DNA of 64,000 nt from Pseudomonas sp. JAI120. Lineage in GTDB: Bacteria > Pseudomonadota > Gammaproteobacteria > Pseudomonadales > Pseudomonadaceae. The notes beneath the pieces were generated by a model. That model worked only from the letters and a program-made list of their open reading frames with translations. It was not told the origin of the DNA and did not search any database. Below, piece by piece: positions 9,205 through 18,700 of the stretch. The DNA lies in contig NZ_JACHCZ010000001.1 of NCBI RefSeq assembly GCF_014207255.1, positions 2,409,378-2,473,377 of the forward strand, in the 5' to 3' direction. Numbering within the stretch: position 1 is the first letter of the stretch; the number at the start of each line of letters is the position of its first letter. The position numbers were made by a program, and so were the translations under genes.

Positions 9205-9567
9205 ATGCCCACAGTGAATCAGCCTGCCGATGCTCCACAAAACCCCGCCGAGATGCGCCGCACTGCGCTGTACCTGACACTGGCGCAAGTCCCGCCAGGG
9301 TGCGTCGTGAGCTACGGCGAGCTGGCGCAACTGGCCGGGCTGGGACGCGCGGCACGCTGGGTCGGGCGCACCTTGAGCCAACTTCCCGAGGGCACCACAT
9401 TGCCCTGGCACCGCGTGCTGGGTGCCGGTGGTCGGATAAGCCTGCCGGTGGGCAGCGTCTCAGGGGACGAGCAGCGGGCGCGCTTGCGCGATGAGGGCGT
9501 CACGGTGCGCAACAATCGCGTGGATATTCAGCGCCATGGCTGGCGCCCGGTAGAGCACAGCGGTTAG
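9205..9567 (+). CDS. Alkyltransferase-like (ATL) DNA-lesion-binding protein
   Basis: A 120-residue protein homologous to the C-terminal domain of O6-alkylguanine-DNA alkyltransferases. It has the helix-turn-helix region PPGCVVSYGELAQLAGLGRAARWVGRTL and the active-site segment, but the catalytic Cys of PCHRV is a Trp (P-W68-H-R-V). It therefore cannot transfer an alkyl group. By analogy with ATL/Atl1 proteins it would bind alkylated guanine and direct nucleotide-excision repair. The ATG at 9205 starts MPTVNQPADA; an upstream in-frame ATG at 9136 has no ribosome-binding site. It is divergent from the DUF481 gene and followed 43 bases later by ampG. Confidence 0.88.
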   Translation: MPTVNQPADAPQNPAEMRRTALYLTLAQVPPGCVVSYGELAQLAGLGRAARWVGRTLSQLPEGTTLPWHRVLGAGGRISLPVGSVSGDEQRARLRDEGVTVRNNRVDIQRHGWRPVEHSG

Positions 9568-9610
9568 AGTGCGCGCTTTGTTTCCGTGAATCTGAGGCAG
9601 ACTCCAGCCC

Positions 9611-11143
9611 ATGCCCCGTAAAACCTGGCGCGCCGCGCTCGCCGCCTATGCCAGCCCCTCGACGTTAGTGCTGTTGTTGCTCGGCTTTGCCGCCGGCTTG
9701 CCTTACATGTTGGTGTTCTCGACGCTTTCGGTGTGGCTGCGTGAGGCCGGTGTGGCCCGCGAGACCATCGGCTATGCGAGCCTGATCGGTTTGGCGTATG
9801 CCTTCAAATGGGTCTGGTCGCCGCTGCTCGACCAATGGCGCCTGCCACTGCTCGGTAAACTCGGACGTCGTCGCTCCTGGCTTGTGCTTGCACAGTCGCT
9901 GGTGATCCTCGGATTGATCGGCATGGGCTTCTGCGACCCGCAGAAACACCTGTCCTGGCTGATCGCCATTGCCGTCGTGGTTGCTTTCGCTTCCGCCACC
10001 CAGGACATCGCAGTCGACGCCTATCGCCTGGAAATCGCCGACGACAGCCGCCAGGCTGCCCTGGCCGCCAGCTATATGTCCGGCTACCGCATCGCCGCCC
10101 TGCTGGCCACGGCCGGTGCGCTGTTCTTTGCCGAAGGCTTCGGCTCCACTGGCTTCAACTATAAGCACTCGGCTTGGACCGGCACCTATGTGCTGTTCGG
10201 CGTGCTGATGATCCCGGCGCTGCTGACCACCCTGTTCATGCGCGAACCGAATGTGCCGCTGCGCACCCAGTTGCAGGCCGGACGCTACAGCTTCGTGCAT
10301 CAGCTGGTGTCGGTGTTCGTACTGATCGTCCTGCTGGTGTCCGTACCGGCGATGTTCACCCAGCTGTTCAACACCGACTTCGCCAGCGTGCTGTTTCAGG
10401 GTGTCAGCTTGTGGGACTTGCTGATGGACGACCGCGCTTTCCTGCGTGCCATTCTCTATATCATCCTCACCGCGTTATGCCTTTCGGCCATGGGTCGGCG
10501 GGGCCTGGCGCCGGTACTCACGCCGGTCAACGACTTTATCCTGCGCTACCGCTGGCAGGCATTGCTGCTGCTGGGGCTGATCGCCACCTATCGCATGTCC
10601 GACACAGTGATGGGCGTGATGGCCAACGTGTTCTACATCGACCAGGGCTTTACCAAGGACCAGATCGCGGGGGTCAGCAAGATCTTCGGCCTGATCATGA
10701 CCCTGCTCGGCGCCGGCATGGGCGGCCTGCTGATCGTGCGCTTCGGCATCCTGCCGATCCTGTTTATCGGCGGCGTGACCTCGGCGGGGACCAACCTGCT
10801 GTTCGTGATGCTAGCCGACATGGGCCCCGACCTGCAGATGCTGATCTTTACCATCTCCCTGGATAACTTCAGCTCGGGCCTGGCCACGTCGGCATTCGTG
10901 GCGTACCTGTCGAGCCTGACCAACCTCAAGTTTTCCGCCACCCAATATGCGCTGCTCAGCTCGATCATGCTGTTGCTGCCTCGCCTGATCGGCGGGTATT
11001 CGGGGGTGATGGTGGAGAAATTCGGGTATCACAATTTCTTCCTGATCACCTGCATGCTGGGTGTGCCGACACTGTTGCTGATTGCGCTGCACTGGTATCA
11101 GGAGAATCGGCGGATTCGGTTGAATCCACCCGCCGAAGACTGA
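9611..11143 (+). CDS. ampG: AmpG-type muropeptide permease
   Basis: A 510-residue major-facilitator protein with about 14 hydrophobic segments. It would import 1,6-anhydro-muropeptides from the periplasm for cell-wall recycling, which in turn controls AmpC beta-lactamase induction. Supporting sequence: the N-terminal GLPYMLVFSTLSVWLREAGV and FKWVWSPLLDQWRLPLLGKLGRRRSW, both typical of AmpG. The central loop around residues 225-290 (DFASVLFQGVSLWDLLMDDRAFLR) is also usual. It lies 43 bases after the ATL gene on the same strand and is followed by a REP pair. Confidence 0.9.
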   Translation: MPRKTWRAALAAYASPSTLVLLLLGFAAGLPYMLVFSTLSVWLREAGVARETIGYASLIGLAYAFKWVWSPLLDQWRLPLLGKLGRRRSWLVLAQSLVILGLIGMGFCDPQKHLSWLIAIAVVVAFASATQDIAVDAYRLEIADDSRQAALAASYMSGYRIAALLATAGALFFAEGFGSTGFNYKHSAWTGTYVLFGVLMIPALLTTLFMREPNVPLRTQLQAGRYSFVHQLVSVFVLIVLLVSVPAMFTQLFNTDFASVLFQGVSLWDLLMDDRAFLRAILYIILTALCLSAMGRRGLAPVLTPVNDFILRYRWQALLLLGLIATYRMSDTVMGVMANVFYIDQGFTKDQIAGVSKIFGLIMTLLGAGMGGLLIVRFGILPILFIGGVTSAGTNLLFVMLADMGPDLQMLIFTISLDNFSSGLATSAFVAYLSSLTNLKFSATQYALLSSIMLLLPRLIGGYSGVMVEKFGYHNFFLITCMLGVPTLLLIALHWYQENRRIRLNPPAED

Positions 11144-11149
11144 CAATGC

Positions 11150-11235
11150 GGGAGGGGGCTTGCCTCCGATAGCGGTGGGTCAGTGACGCATAAGCGCCTG
11201 ACACCCTGCTATCGGGGGCAAGCCCCCTCCCACAT
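11150..11235. repeat. REP doublet (REPIN-like)
   Basis: Two REP palindromes in inverted orientation: GGGAGGGGGCTTGCCTCCGATAGC and its mirror GCTATCGGGGGCAAGCCCCCTC, spaced by ~40 bases. It lies between ampG and proS and can form a long hairpin that may act as an mRNA 3' stabiliser. Confidence 0.85.
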
Positions 11236-11326
11236 CCCCCTCTGCATTCTGATGCCTGTACTCCAGCAGTTTGCGCCCGTACAATCCCAAGTCATTTCAA
11301 GTCCAAGCAACCGACAACGGCCTACC

Positions 11327-13042
11327 ATGCGTACCAGTCAATATTTGCTCGCCACACAGAAAGAAACGCCTTCCGACGCGGTCGTGATCAGCCATCAGCT
11401 GATGCTGCGCGCCGGCATGATCCGCAAACTGGCCTCCGGCCTGTACACCTGGCTGCCCATGGGCTTGAAGGTGATGCGCAAGGTCGAAGCCATCGTTCGT
11501 GAAGAAATGAACGCCGCCGGCTCTCTGGAAGTGTTGATGCCGAGCACCCAACCGGCCGAGCTGTGGCAGGAATCCGGGCGCTGGGAAGAGTACGGCCCTG
11601 AGTTGCTGCGCTTCAAGGACCGTCATGGCCGCGACTTCTGCGCCGGCCCGACCCACGAAGAAGTGATCACCGACCTGATGCGCAACGAGTTGAGCAGCTA
11701 TAAACAGCTGCCCCTCAACCTGTACCAGATCCAGACCAAATTCCGCGATGAAATCCGCCCACGCTTCGGTTTGATGCGCGGCCGCGAATTCATCATGAAG
11801 GATGCCTATTCGTTCCACGCCGACCAGGCATCGCTGCAGGCCACCTACGACCGCATGCACCAGGCCTACTGCAACGTGTTCACACGCCTGGGCCTGAAGT
11901 TCCGGGCGGTTGAAGCGGACAATGGCTCCATCGGCGGTGCCGGCTCCCACGAATTCCACGTGCTGGCCGAGTCCGGCGAAGACGATATCGCGTTCAGCAA
12001 CGGTTCCGACTACGCGGCGAACATCGAGAAAGCCGAAGCCGTGCCACGGGAAACGTCCCGTCCAGCCCCGGCTGAAGAACTGCGCCTGGTGGATACGCCA
12101 GAGACCAAGACCATCGCGGCCCTGGTGGAGAAATTCAATCTGCCGATTGAAAAGACCATCAAGACCCTGATCGTCCACGCCGAAGAAGAAGGCAAGCTGA
12201 TCGCCCTGGTGATCCGTGGCGACCACGAACTCAACGAAATCAAGGCCGCCCAGCAACCTGGCGTGGCCAGCCCGCTGGTCATGGCCAGCGATGCCGAACT
12301 GCGCGACGCCATTGGCGCCGGTGCCGGCTCCCTCGGCCCGCTGAACCTGCCGCTGCCGATCATCATCGACCGCTCAGTCGAGCTGATGAGCGACTTCGGT
12401 ATCGGCGCGAACATCGACGACAAGCACTACTTCGGCGTGAATTGGGAGCGTGACCTGCCGGTTCCGACCGTGGCCGACCTGCGCAACGTGGTGGCCGGCG
12501 ACCCAAGCCCGGACGGCAAGGGCACCCTGGAAATCAAGCGTGGCATCGAAGTCGGGCACATCTTCCAGCTGGGCAACAAGTACAGCAAGGCGATGAAGTG
12601 CGAAGTGCTGGGCGAGAACGGCAAGCCGATCACCCTCGACATGGGCTGCTACGGCATTGGCGTTTCCCGCGTGGTTGCCGCTGCCATCGAGCAGAACAAC
12701 GACGAGAAAGGCATTATCTGGAGTGACGCCCTGGCGCCTTTCCAGGTTGCCCTGGTACCGCTGCGTTACGAAACCGAGCAAGTACGCGAAGCCACCGACA
12801 AGCTGTATGCCGAACTGACGGCCGCTGGTTTTGAAGTGCTGCTGGATGACCGGGACAAGAAAACCAGCCCGGGCATCAAGTTCGCCGACATGGAGCTGAT
12901 TGGCATCCCGCACCGGATCGTGGTCAGTGACCGTGGCCTGGCCGATGGCAATCTGGAATACAAGAGCCGGACCGAAGCCGAAGCCCAACCGCTGCCGGTG
13001 GCTGACGTGCTGTCTTTCCTCCAGGCGCGTATTCGTCGCTGA
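11327..13042 (+). CDS. proS: Prolyl-tRNA synthetase
   Basis: A 571-residue bacterial-type ProRS that charges tRNA-Pro. The class II catalytic core begins [19 protein letters not shown] and includes motif 2 ([26 protein letters not shown]) and motif 3 ([17 protein letters not shown]). The INS editing domain that clears Ala-tRNA-Pro sits in between (~225-385, including KTLIVHAEE and [12 protein letters not shown]). The anticodon-binding domain is C-terminal. The start at 11327 is the conserved one; the frame is open upstream to 11183 only through REP sequence. A lipoprotein gene follows after 20 bases. Confidence 0.97.
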   Translation: MRTSQYLLATQKETPSDAVVISHQLMLRAGMIRKLASGLYTWLPMGLKVMRKVEAIVREEMNAAGSLEVLMPSTQPAELWQESGRWEEYGPELLRFKDRHGRDFCAGPTHEEVITDLMRNELSSYKQLPLNLYQIQTKFRDEIRPRFGLMRGREFIMKDAYSFHADQASLQATYDRMHQAYCNVFTRLGLKFRAVEADNGSIGGAGSHEFHVLAESGEDDIAFSNGSDYAANIEKAEAVPRETSRPAPAEELRLVDTPETKTIAALVEKFNLPIEKTIKTLIVHAEEEGKLIALVIRGDHELNEIKAAQQPGVASPLVMASDAELRDAIGAGAGSLGPLNLPLPIIIDRSVELMSDFGIGANIDDKHYFGVNWERDLPVPTVADLRNVVAGDPSPDGKGTLEIKRGIEVGHIFQLGNKYSKAMKCEVLGENGKPITLDMGCYGIGVSRVVAAAIEQNNDEKGIIWSDALAPFQVALVPLRYETEQVREATDKLYAELTAAGFEVLLDDRDKKTSPGIKFADMELIGIPHRIVVSDRGLADGNLEYKSRTEAEAQPLPVADVLSFLQARIRR

Positions 13043-13062
13043 AAACCAGATCAAGAGAAGTC

Positions 13063-14016
13063 ATGTTCAAGCGAAACACCAGAGCCCTGGGGGGCGCCGC
13101 CTTGTGCGGCGCCCTGCTGGTCAGCGGCTGCGCCAATCAGATGTCGCAACGCAGTGAGCACGAGGAGCGGGTCGAGCGTAAGTTGCTCGACCACAGCCTG
13201 CAGATCGATGTAGGCGAACCCAAAGTGCTGGAACTGCCGCAACGCCGGGTTCGTATTCACGAGCAAAAGACCTTTGAGGTCACCGAATTCGAAGTCACCC
13301 GTCGTTACGACCGCTACACGCCCTACCAGCCCTGGCGCAAACTCTATGAGATGCCCTTGGGTGCAGTGGCTTTGGTCGCGGGCGCGGGCGCCAACGTGGC
13401 GAACATCTTCGCCCTCGGCAACCTGCCGACCAGCATGACCCACGACTGGCTGACCTACGGCGTGGACGGCCTCAACCCGTTCATGAACGTGCAGTCCCAT
13501 GGCCGTGCGCAACAGAACCTGGCCGGTATCGATGAGGTCCAGCGTGACAAGCGCGTGGAGTATTCGAGCCTGCCCTGGAGCGAACGCCCGGTCCAGGTCA
13601 CCGCCGGCAAACAGACCCATGAGCTGACCACCGACCGCAACGGCGTCCTGCGCCTGAACCTGTTGGACAGCCCGTTTGCCGAGCAGGACCTGAACCGCGT
13701 CACGACCTTGAAGATCAGCGTGGAAGATGGCCAGGACGACGTGCACTCGGACTCGACCCTGGCAATCAGCAGCACCCTGCGCGGCAAATTGCTGGAAGCC
13801 CACGGACTGATCTACGACGATCTCGAAGACGATGAAGTCAGCCAGTGGGTGCACCGGGTCAAGCGTCTGTCGGAGCTGGGCCTGGAAGAAGAAGCCAGTG
13901 AGCTGGAACAAAGCCTGATCGAATTGACCCGCAATGATCCCGAGTTGCAGCAGGAATTCCTGCAAGCGTTGACCAAGGATGCGGGGCGGTTAGTCGCAGA
14001 TCCCGGAGCACACTGA
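13063..14016 (+). CDS. Conserved Pseudomonas lipoprotein of unknown function
   Basis: A 317-residue protein with a lipoprotein signal peptide ending in the lipobox LVSGC (lipidated Cys at ~24). The mature part has an acidic/basic beginning, a Gly/Ala-rich hydrophobic stretch LGAVALVAGAGANVANIFALG at ~104-124 that could contact membrane, and a helical C-terminal third. It follows proS by 20 bases on the same strand, the arrangement I recall for proS-PA0957 in P. aeruginosa. No function is known to me. Confidence 0.8.
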   Translation: MFKRNTRALGGAALCGALLVSGCANQMSQRSEHEERVERKLLDHSLQIDVGEPKVLELPQRRVRIHEQKTFEVTEFEVTRRYDRYTPYQPWRKLYEMPLGAVALVAGAGANVANIFALGNLPTSMTHDWLTYGVDGLNPFMNVQSHGRAQQNLAGIDEVQRDKRVEYSSLPWSERPVQVTAGKQTHELTTDRNGVLRLNLLDSPFAEQDLNRVTTLKISVEDGQDDVHSDSTLAISSTLRGKLLEAHGLIYDDLEDDEVSQWVHRVKRLSELGLEEEASELEQSLIELTRNDPELQQEFLQALTKDAGRLVADPGAH

Positions 14017-14041
14017 GACTTCGAAAACGCTATAGATCCAA

Positions 14042-14083
14042 ATGTGAGAGGGGCGGTGCGACTTGCCTCTCCCACATTTTTTC
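14042..14083. terminator. REP-like hairpin terminator between convergent genes
   Basis: TGTGAGAGG ... CCTCTCCCACA forms an imperfect stem followed by six T residues on the plus strand. It ends the proS-lipoprotein transcript and lies just before the stop of dinB (14091), which converges on it. Confidence 0.7.
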
Positions 14084-14090
14084 CCGGTTT

Positions 14091-15149
14091 CTACCAAGAA
14101 AACTCTAACTGTTCGTTCCCGCCACTCAGGTCCAGCAACCGCACGCCAATCCCCAGCAACCGCACCGGTTTACCGCCACGATTGAACGCCTGGGTCATCA
14201 ACTGTTGATAACTCTCCAGATCCCGCGCCGCTCCCGCCTGCTCCAACGTCGTCTGGGTAAAGTCATGAAACTTCACCTTAACGAACGGCTTTCCCGCCTT
14301 ATAACTGCTGTCGATACGCGCCATGCGCCCGGCCAGGGTTTCCATCAACTCTGGAAGTTTCGCCAGGCAGCTTGAGAGATCCGGCAGGTCCACATCGTAG
14401 GTATTTTCCACACTGATGGACTGCCGCCGGCTGTCATTCTGTACCACACGGTCATCTATCCCACGGGCCAGGCTCCACAGCCGCTCGCCAAAACTGCCGA
14501 ACTCACGCACCAGCGCCAGCTTGTTCCACTCGCGTAATTGCAGGCAGTCTTCGATGCCCAGGCGCGCCAGTTTGTCCGCCGTCACCTTGCCCACGCCGTG
14601 CAACTTGCTTACCCGCAGTTGGGAGACAAAGTCCTCGACCTGATCCGGGGTAATGACAAACAGGCCATTGGGCTTTTTCCAATCGCTGGCGATCTTGGCC
14701 AAAAACTTGTTCGGTGCCACGCCGGCGGACACGGTGATGTGCAACTGGTTGGAGACCCGGCGCCGAATATCCTGGGCGATGCGCGTGGCGCTGCCGCCAA
14801 AGTGCGGGCTGTCGGAGACATCCAGGTAGGCCTCGTCCAGCGAGAGGGGCTCGATCAGATCGGTGTAGTCGCGGAAGATCGTCTGGATTTCCTTCGACGC
14901 TTCCTTATATGCATCCATGCGCGGCTTGACAATGGTCAGGTCCGGGCAGAGCTTCAGGGCATGGCGCGACGACATGGCTGAACGCACCCCATACGCCCGC
15001 GCTTCGTAGTTACATGTAGCGATCACCCCCCTTCGATCTGCCGATCCACCTACCGCCAGGGGCTTTTGCGCCAGGCTCGGGTCATCGCGCATCTCAATGG
15101 CGGCGTAGAAGCAATCACAGTCGACGTGGATGATTTTGCGCTGCGTCAT
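14091..15149 (-). CDS. dinB: DNA polymerase IV (Y-family translesion polymerase)
   Basis: A 352-residue DinB. The ATG at 15149 begins MTQRKIIHVDCDCFYAAIEMRD, which holds the first catalytic Asp and the steric-gate aromatic. The second catalytic site is SLDEAYLDV, and helix-hairpin-helix (KLHGVGKVTADKLARLG) and little-finger domains follow. It performs error-prone bypass synthesis in the SOS response. A LexA box centred ~57 bases upstream (15198-15213) supports damage induction. The longer frame to 15191 adds residues with no ribosome-binding site. Confidence 0.95.
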   Translation of the reverse strand: MTQRKIIHVDCDCFYAAIEMRDDPSLAQKPLAVGGSADRRGVIATCNYEARAYGVRSAMSSRHALKLCPDLTIVKPRMDAYKEASKEIQTIFRDYTDLIEPLSLDEAYLDVSDSPHFGGSATRIAQDIRRRVSNQLHITVSAGVAPNKFLAKIASDWKKPNGLFVITPDQVEDFVSQLRVSKLHGVGKVTADKLARLGIEDCLQLREWNKLALVREFGSFGERLWSLARGIDDRVVQNDSRRQSISVENTYDVDLPDLSSCLAKLPELMETLAGRMARIDSSYKAGKPFVKVKFHDFTQTTLEQAGAARDLESYQQLMTQAFNRGGKPVRLLGIGVRLLDLSGGNEQLEFSW

Positions 15150-15197
15150 AGATAGAAGGGGGTGTAATCCAACGGGTGAGCAGTATCGCATTCACCC

Positions 15198-15213
15198 CTG
15201 TATATAGCACCAG
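15198..15213 (-). promoter_or_regulatory. LexA (SOS) box of dinB
   Basis: CTGTATATAGCACCAG fits CTG-N10-CAG with the TATATA core of the gammaproteobacterial LexA operator. It ends 49 bases before the dinB start, where it could block the promoter. Confidence 0.85.
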
Positions 15214-15389
15214 TAGTTTGAATCTTCCGCCTAAGCGGTAGGAAATTTCCCAGATGAATTTATTTTTTCAATCGAAATTAGCCCCCCAATAGAGCTGAAA
15301 CCCTTAGCCCGACTGGCCCGCACGATTGAAATGGCTCTGTTTGGAGAGCTAACCGATTGAACCACAAGCCCTTTTCTTCGATTCACAGC

Positions 15390-15417
15390 TTGACACACAC
15401 GCGATCCTCTGTAGAAT
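15390..15417 (+). promoter_or_regulatory. Sigma70 promoter of initiator tRNA copy 1
   Basis: TTGACA (15390-15395), 16 bases, TAGAAT (15412-15417). The tRNA begins 13 bases after the -10. Confidence 0.85.
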
Positions 15418-15430
15418 GCCGACACACAGA

Positions 15431-15507
<77 letters not shown>

Positions 15508-15512
15508 AACAT

Positions 15513-15546
15513 CAAAAAAGGCTACTCGAAAGAGTGGCCTTTTTTG
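15513..15546 (+). terminator. Terminator of tRNA-fMet copy 1
   Basis: AAAAAAGGC-TACT-CGAA-AGAGT-GGCCTTTTTT: a stem flanked by A and T runs, directly after the CCA end of the tRNA. It is identical to the terminator of copy 2. Confidence 0.85.
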
Positions 15547-15674
15547 TGCGCGTCTGTTTTGTGTCTGTACGAAAATTGTAAGACAAAAAAATCTTTACCC
15601 ATCGCGCACTTACCTTCCACAGCCGCCCTTCACCGCTCATTTCACACTTATTTGACCCATCGGCTCATTAACGG

Positions 15675-15702
15675 TTGACACCTCGCCGTTGGGCTGTAGA
15701 AT
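15675..15702 (+). promoter_or_regulatory. Sigma70 promoter of initiator tRNA copy 2
   Basis: TTGACA (15675-15680), 16 bases, TAGAAT (15697-15702). The spacer sequence differs from copy 1 although the elements and spacing are the same. Confidence 0.85.
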
Positions 15703-15714
15703 GCCGCCCACAGA

Positions 15715-15791
<77 letters not shown>

Positions 15792-15796
15792 AACAT

Positions 15797-15830
15797 CAAA
15801 AAAGGCTACTCGAAAGAGTGGCCTTTTTTG
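15797..15830 (+). terminator. Terminator of tRNA-fMet copy 2
   Basis: The same A-run, stem and T6 as after copy 1. The 226 bases from here to mprF hold no gene I can support; an AT-rich stretch near 15970-16005 may contain the mprF promoter, but no clear -35/-10 pair was found. Confidence 0.85.
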
Positions 15831-16057
15831 TATCCGATGAAAAAGTTCATCTGAAACAATGGCATGGCATCTTTCATGAAACCGTACACGGTTTGTAGAG
15901 TCCATCTCATCGCACGCTATGCTTACGCCTCTACGACCAATGGCCGCAGTCGCCGCACCCGGTGATCCGCGTTAATATTTGTAATTATTTTGTCCATAGG
16001 GATTGGTAACTTGGCTGGATACCTCCATCCTGTCGCGCACAATCCACGAGGTGATTG

Positions 16058-18700
16058 ATGCGCGCCAACTCGTCTGAACCACAAGACACCGTCACAGCAG
16101 AACAACCTATCGCTCCGACCCGCTTGCGCTGGCTGGATCTGTTGAGCAAATACCGGCAACCCATAGGGCTGGCCGTGACCTTGTTGCTGTTCGCAATCGC
16201 GCTGATCGCCTGCCGACACCTGCTATTGGAGCTGGACCTCTACGCCCTCCACGACTCGATCCTGGAAGTGCCCAAACCCGCTTTGCTCGGTGCGTTCGCC
16301 GCCGCCATCGCGGGGTTCGTCATTCTGTTGGGCTATGAGTTTTCCGGCGCACGCTATGCCGGGGTGAACCTGCCTGCCAAGACCTTGGCCCTCGGCGGCT
16401 TTACTGCCTTTGCGATCGGCAATGCCATTGGCCTTTCGATGCTCTCGGGCGGCTCGGTGCGCTACCGTTTATATGCACGCCATGGCATCGGGGCTTCGGA
16501 AGTCGCCCACATGACCGTGTTCGCCAGCCTGGCACTGGGCTGCGCCCTGCCCCCGCTGGCTGCGTTGGCCACGTTGAGCAACTTGCCGGCAGCGTCGACC
16601 TACCTGCATTTGCCACAAACTGTGCTCGGCGGCGTTGCCGGCGCGGTGCTGTTGCTGTCGGTCGTATTGTGCATAGGTATCTATCGCCGCCGCCTGCCGG
16701 AACAGCCCTACCCTGACAACCTGCTGGTAAAAGCCGGGCGTCGGACCTTGCGCCTGCCTGGCCGGCGCCTGACGTTCCTGCAACTGATCATCACCGCACT
16801 GGACGTTGCCGCTGCCGCTACCGTCCTTTATATGCTGCTGCCGGAAGCACCGCCTTTCGGCCCGTTCCTGCTGGTGTATCTGCTGGCGCTGGCCGCGGGT
16901 GTGCTCAGCCATGTACCAGGCGGTGTCGGGGTATTCGAGGCAATCCTGCTCGCGGCCTTCGCCGACAAGCTCGGTGCAGCGCCACTGGCGGCCGCCCTGC
17001 TGCTGTATCGCATGATCTACGTTGTATTACCGCTGCTGATCGCCTGCGTGTTCCTGCTGGTCAACGAAGCGCAGCGCCTGTTCCAGACCCAACAGAGTCT
17101 GCGGGTGGCTTCCGGCCTGGCGGCCCCGGTGCTGGCCGTACTGGTTTTTTTGTCCGGCGTGGTCCTGCTGTTTTCCGGCGCCACGCCGGAGATCGACTCA
17201 CGCCTGGAAAACATCGGCTTCCTGATTCCCCACCGCCTGATTGACGCCTCGCACTTCGGTGCCAGCCTGATCGGCGTGCTGTGCCTGTTGCTGGCCCAGG
17301 GTCTGCGTCGACGCTTGTCGGCTGCGTGGATGCTGACCATGGTGCTGCTGCTGGTGGGCGCCCTGCTCTCGCTGCTCAAGGGCTTCGACTGGGAAGAAGC
17401 CAGCCTGATGACCATGACGGCGATACTGCTGGCGATCTTCCGCCGCTCGTTCTATCGCGCCAGCCGCCTGACCGAGCTGCCTTTTTCACCGCTGTACCTG
17501 GTAGCCAGTGTCTGTGTGCTGGGTGCTTCTATCTGGCTGCTGCTGTTCGCGTATCAAGATGTACCGTACAGCCATCAACTGTGGTGGCAGTTCACCCTCG
17601 ATGCCAACGCCCCGCGCGGCCTGCGCTCGCTGCTGGGCGCCGCCGTGCTGCTGGTCATCGTTTCGCTGACCTGGCTGCTGCGCACCGCACGCCCGGTGAT
17701 CCACCTGCCGACACCCGATGAGCTGGAACGCGCCACCAAGATCCTGATGGCATCGTCGCAACCCGACGGCGGCCTGGCGCTGACCGGCGACAAGGCGCTG
17801 CTGTTCCACCCCAACGATGAAGCCTTCCTGATGTACGCCCGTCGCGGGCGCAGCCTGGTGGCCTTGTATGACCCGATCGGCCCGACTCAACCCCGTGCCG
17901 AAATGATCTGGCAGTTCCGTGACCTGTGCGACATCCATCATGCGCGCCCGGTGTTCTATCAGGTACGCGCCGAGAACTTGCCCTATTACATGGACATCGG
18001 TCTCACCGCGATCAAGCTGGGGGAAGAGGCCCGCGTCGACCTGAAACGCTTTGACCTGGAAGCCAAGGGCAAAGAGATGAAGGACCTGCGCTACACCTGG
18101 AACCGTGGCACCCGGGACGGCCTGTCCCTGGAGATTTTTGAACCCGGCACGGCGCCGATGGATGAATTAAAAGTCATCTCGGATGCCTGGCTTACCGGTA
18201 AGAATGTGCGGGAAAAGGGCTTTTCCCTCGGACGTTTCAGCGACGACTACCTCAAGCACTTTCGCATCGCGATCATTCGCTTCGAAGGTCGCCCGGTGGC
18301 CTTTGCCAACCTGCTCGAGACCTACAACCACGACCTGGCCAGTCTCGACCTGATGCGCGCCCACCCGGATGCGCCCAAGTTGACCATGGAATTCATGATG
18401 GTCGGCCTGATTCAACACTATAAGAGTCACGGCTACGCCCGCTTCAGCCTCGGCATGGTGCCGTTGTCGGGCCTGCAACCGCGACGCGGCGCGCCATTGA
18501 CCCAGCGCCTGGGCTCGATGGTGTTCCGTCGCGGCGAGCAACTGTATAACTTCCAAGGCTTGCGCCGCTTCAAAGACAAGTTCCAGCCTGACTGGGAACC
18601 CCGTTACATGGCCGTGCCCGCGGGACTTGACCCACTGGTGGCACTGGCCGATACCGCCGCCCTGATCGCGGGCGGCTTGACTGGATTGGTGAAACGCTGA
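16058..18700 (+). CDS. mprF: MprF-type aminoacyl-phosphatidylglycerol synthase/flippase
   Basis: An 880-residue membrane protein. About 14 transmembrane helices span ~35-565 (the flippase/UPF0104 part, with the conserved LLSGGSVRYRLYARHGI and SHVPGGVGVFEAILL). They are followed by the cytosolic DUF2156 GNAT-fold synthase domain (~570-860; GDKALLFHPNDEAFLMYARRG, FMMVGLIQHYKSHGYARFSLGMVPL). It transfers an amino acid from tRNA to phosphatidylglycerol, lowering membrane charge and raising resistance to cationic peptides. The P. aeruginosa homologue makes alanyl-PG; the amino acid here is inferred. The start is the ATG at 16058 with GAGGTGATTG ahead; a TTG lies one codon earlier. It overlaps the next gene by one base (TGATG). 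Confidence 0.93.
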   Translation: MRANSSEPQDTVTAEQPIAPTRLRWLDLLSKYRQPIGLAVTLLLFAIALIACRHLLLELDLYALHDSILEVPKPALLGAFAAAIAGFVILLGYEFSGARYAGVNLPAKTLALGGFTAFAIGNAIGLSMLSGGSVRYRLYARHGIGASEVAHMTVFASLALGCALPPLAALATLSNLPAASTYLHLPQTVLGGVAGAVLLLSVVLCIGIYRRRLPEQPYPDNLLVKAGRRTLRLPGRRLTFLQLIITALDVAAAATVLYMLLPEAPPFGPFLLVYLLALAAGVLSHVPGGVGVFEAILLAAFADKLGAAPLAAALLLYRMIYVVLPLLIACVFLLVNEAQRLFQTQQSLRVASGLAAPVLAVLVFLSGVVLLFSGATPEIDSRLENIGFLIPHRLIDASHFGASLIGVLCLLLAQGLRRRLSAAWMLTMVLLLVGALLSLLKGFDWEEASLMTMTAILLAIFRRSFYRASRLTELPFSPLYLVASVCVLGASIWLLLFAYQDVPYSHQLWWQFTLDANAPRGLRSLLGAAVLLVIVSLTWLLRTARPVIHLPTPDELERATKILMASSQPDGGLALTGDKALLFHPNDEAFLMYARRGRSLVALYDPIGPTQPRAEMIWQFRDLCDIHHARPVFYQVRAENLPYYMDIGLTAIKLGEEARVDLKRFDLEAKGKEMKDLRYTWNRGTRDGLSLEIFEPGTAPMDELKVISDAWLTGKNVREKGFSLGRFSDDYLKHFRIAIIRFEGRPVAFANLLETYNHDLASLDLMRAHPDAPKLTMEFMMVGLIQHYKSHGYARFSLGMVPLSGLQPRRGAPLTQRLGSMVFRRGEQLYNFQGLRRFKDKFQPDWEPRYMAVPAGLDPLVALADTAALIAGGLTGLVKR

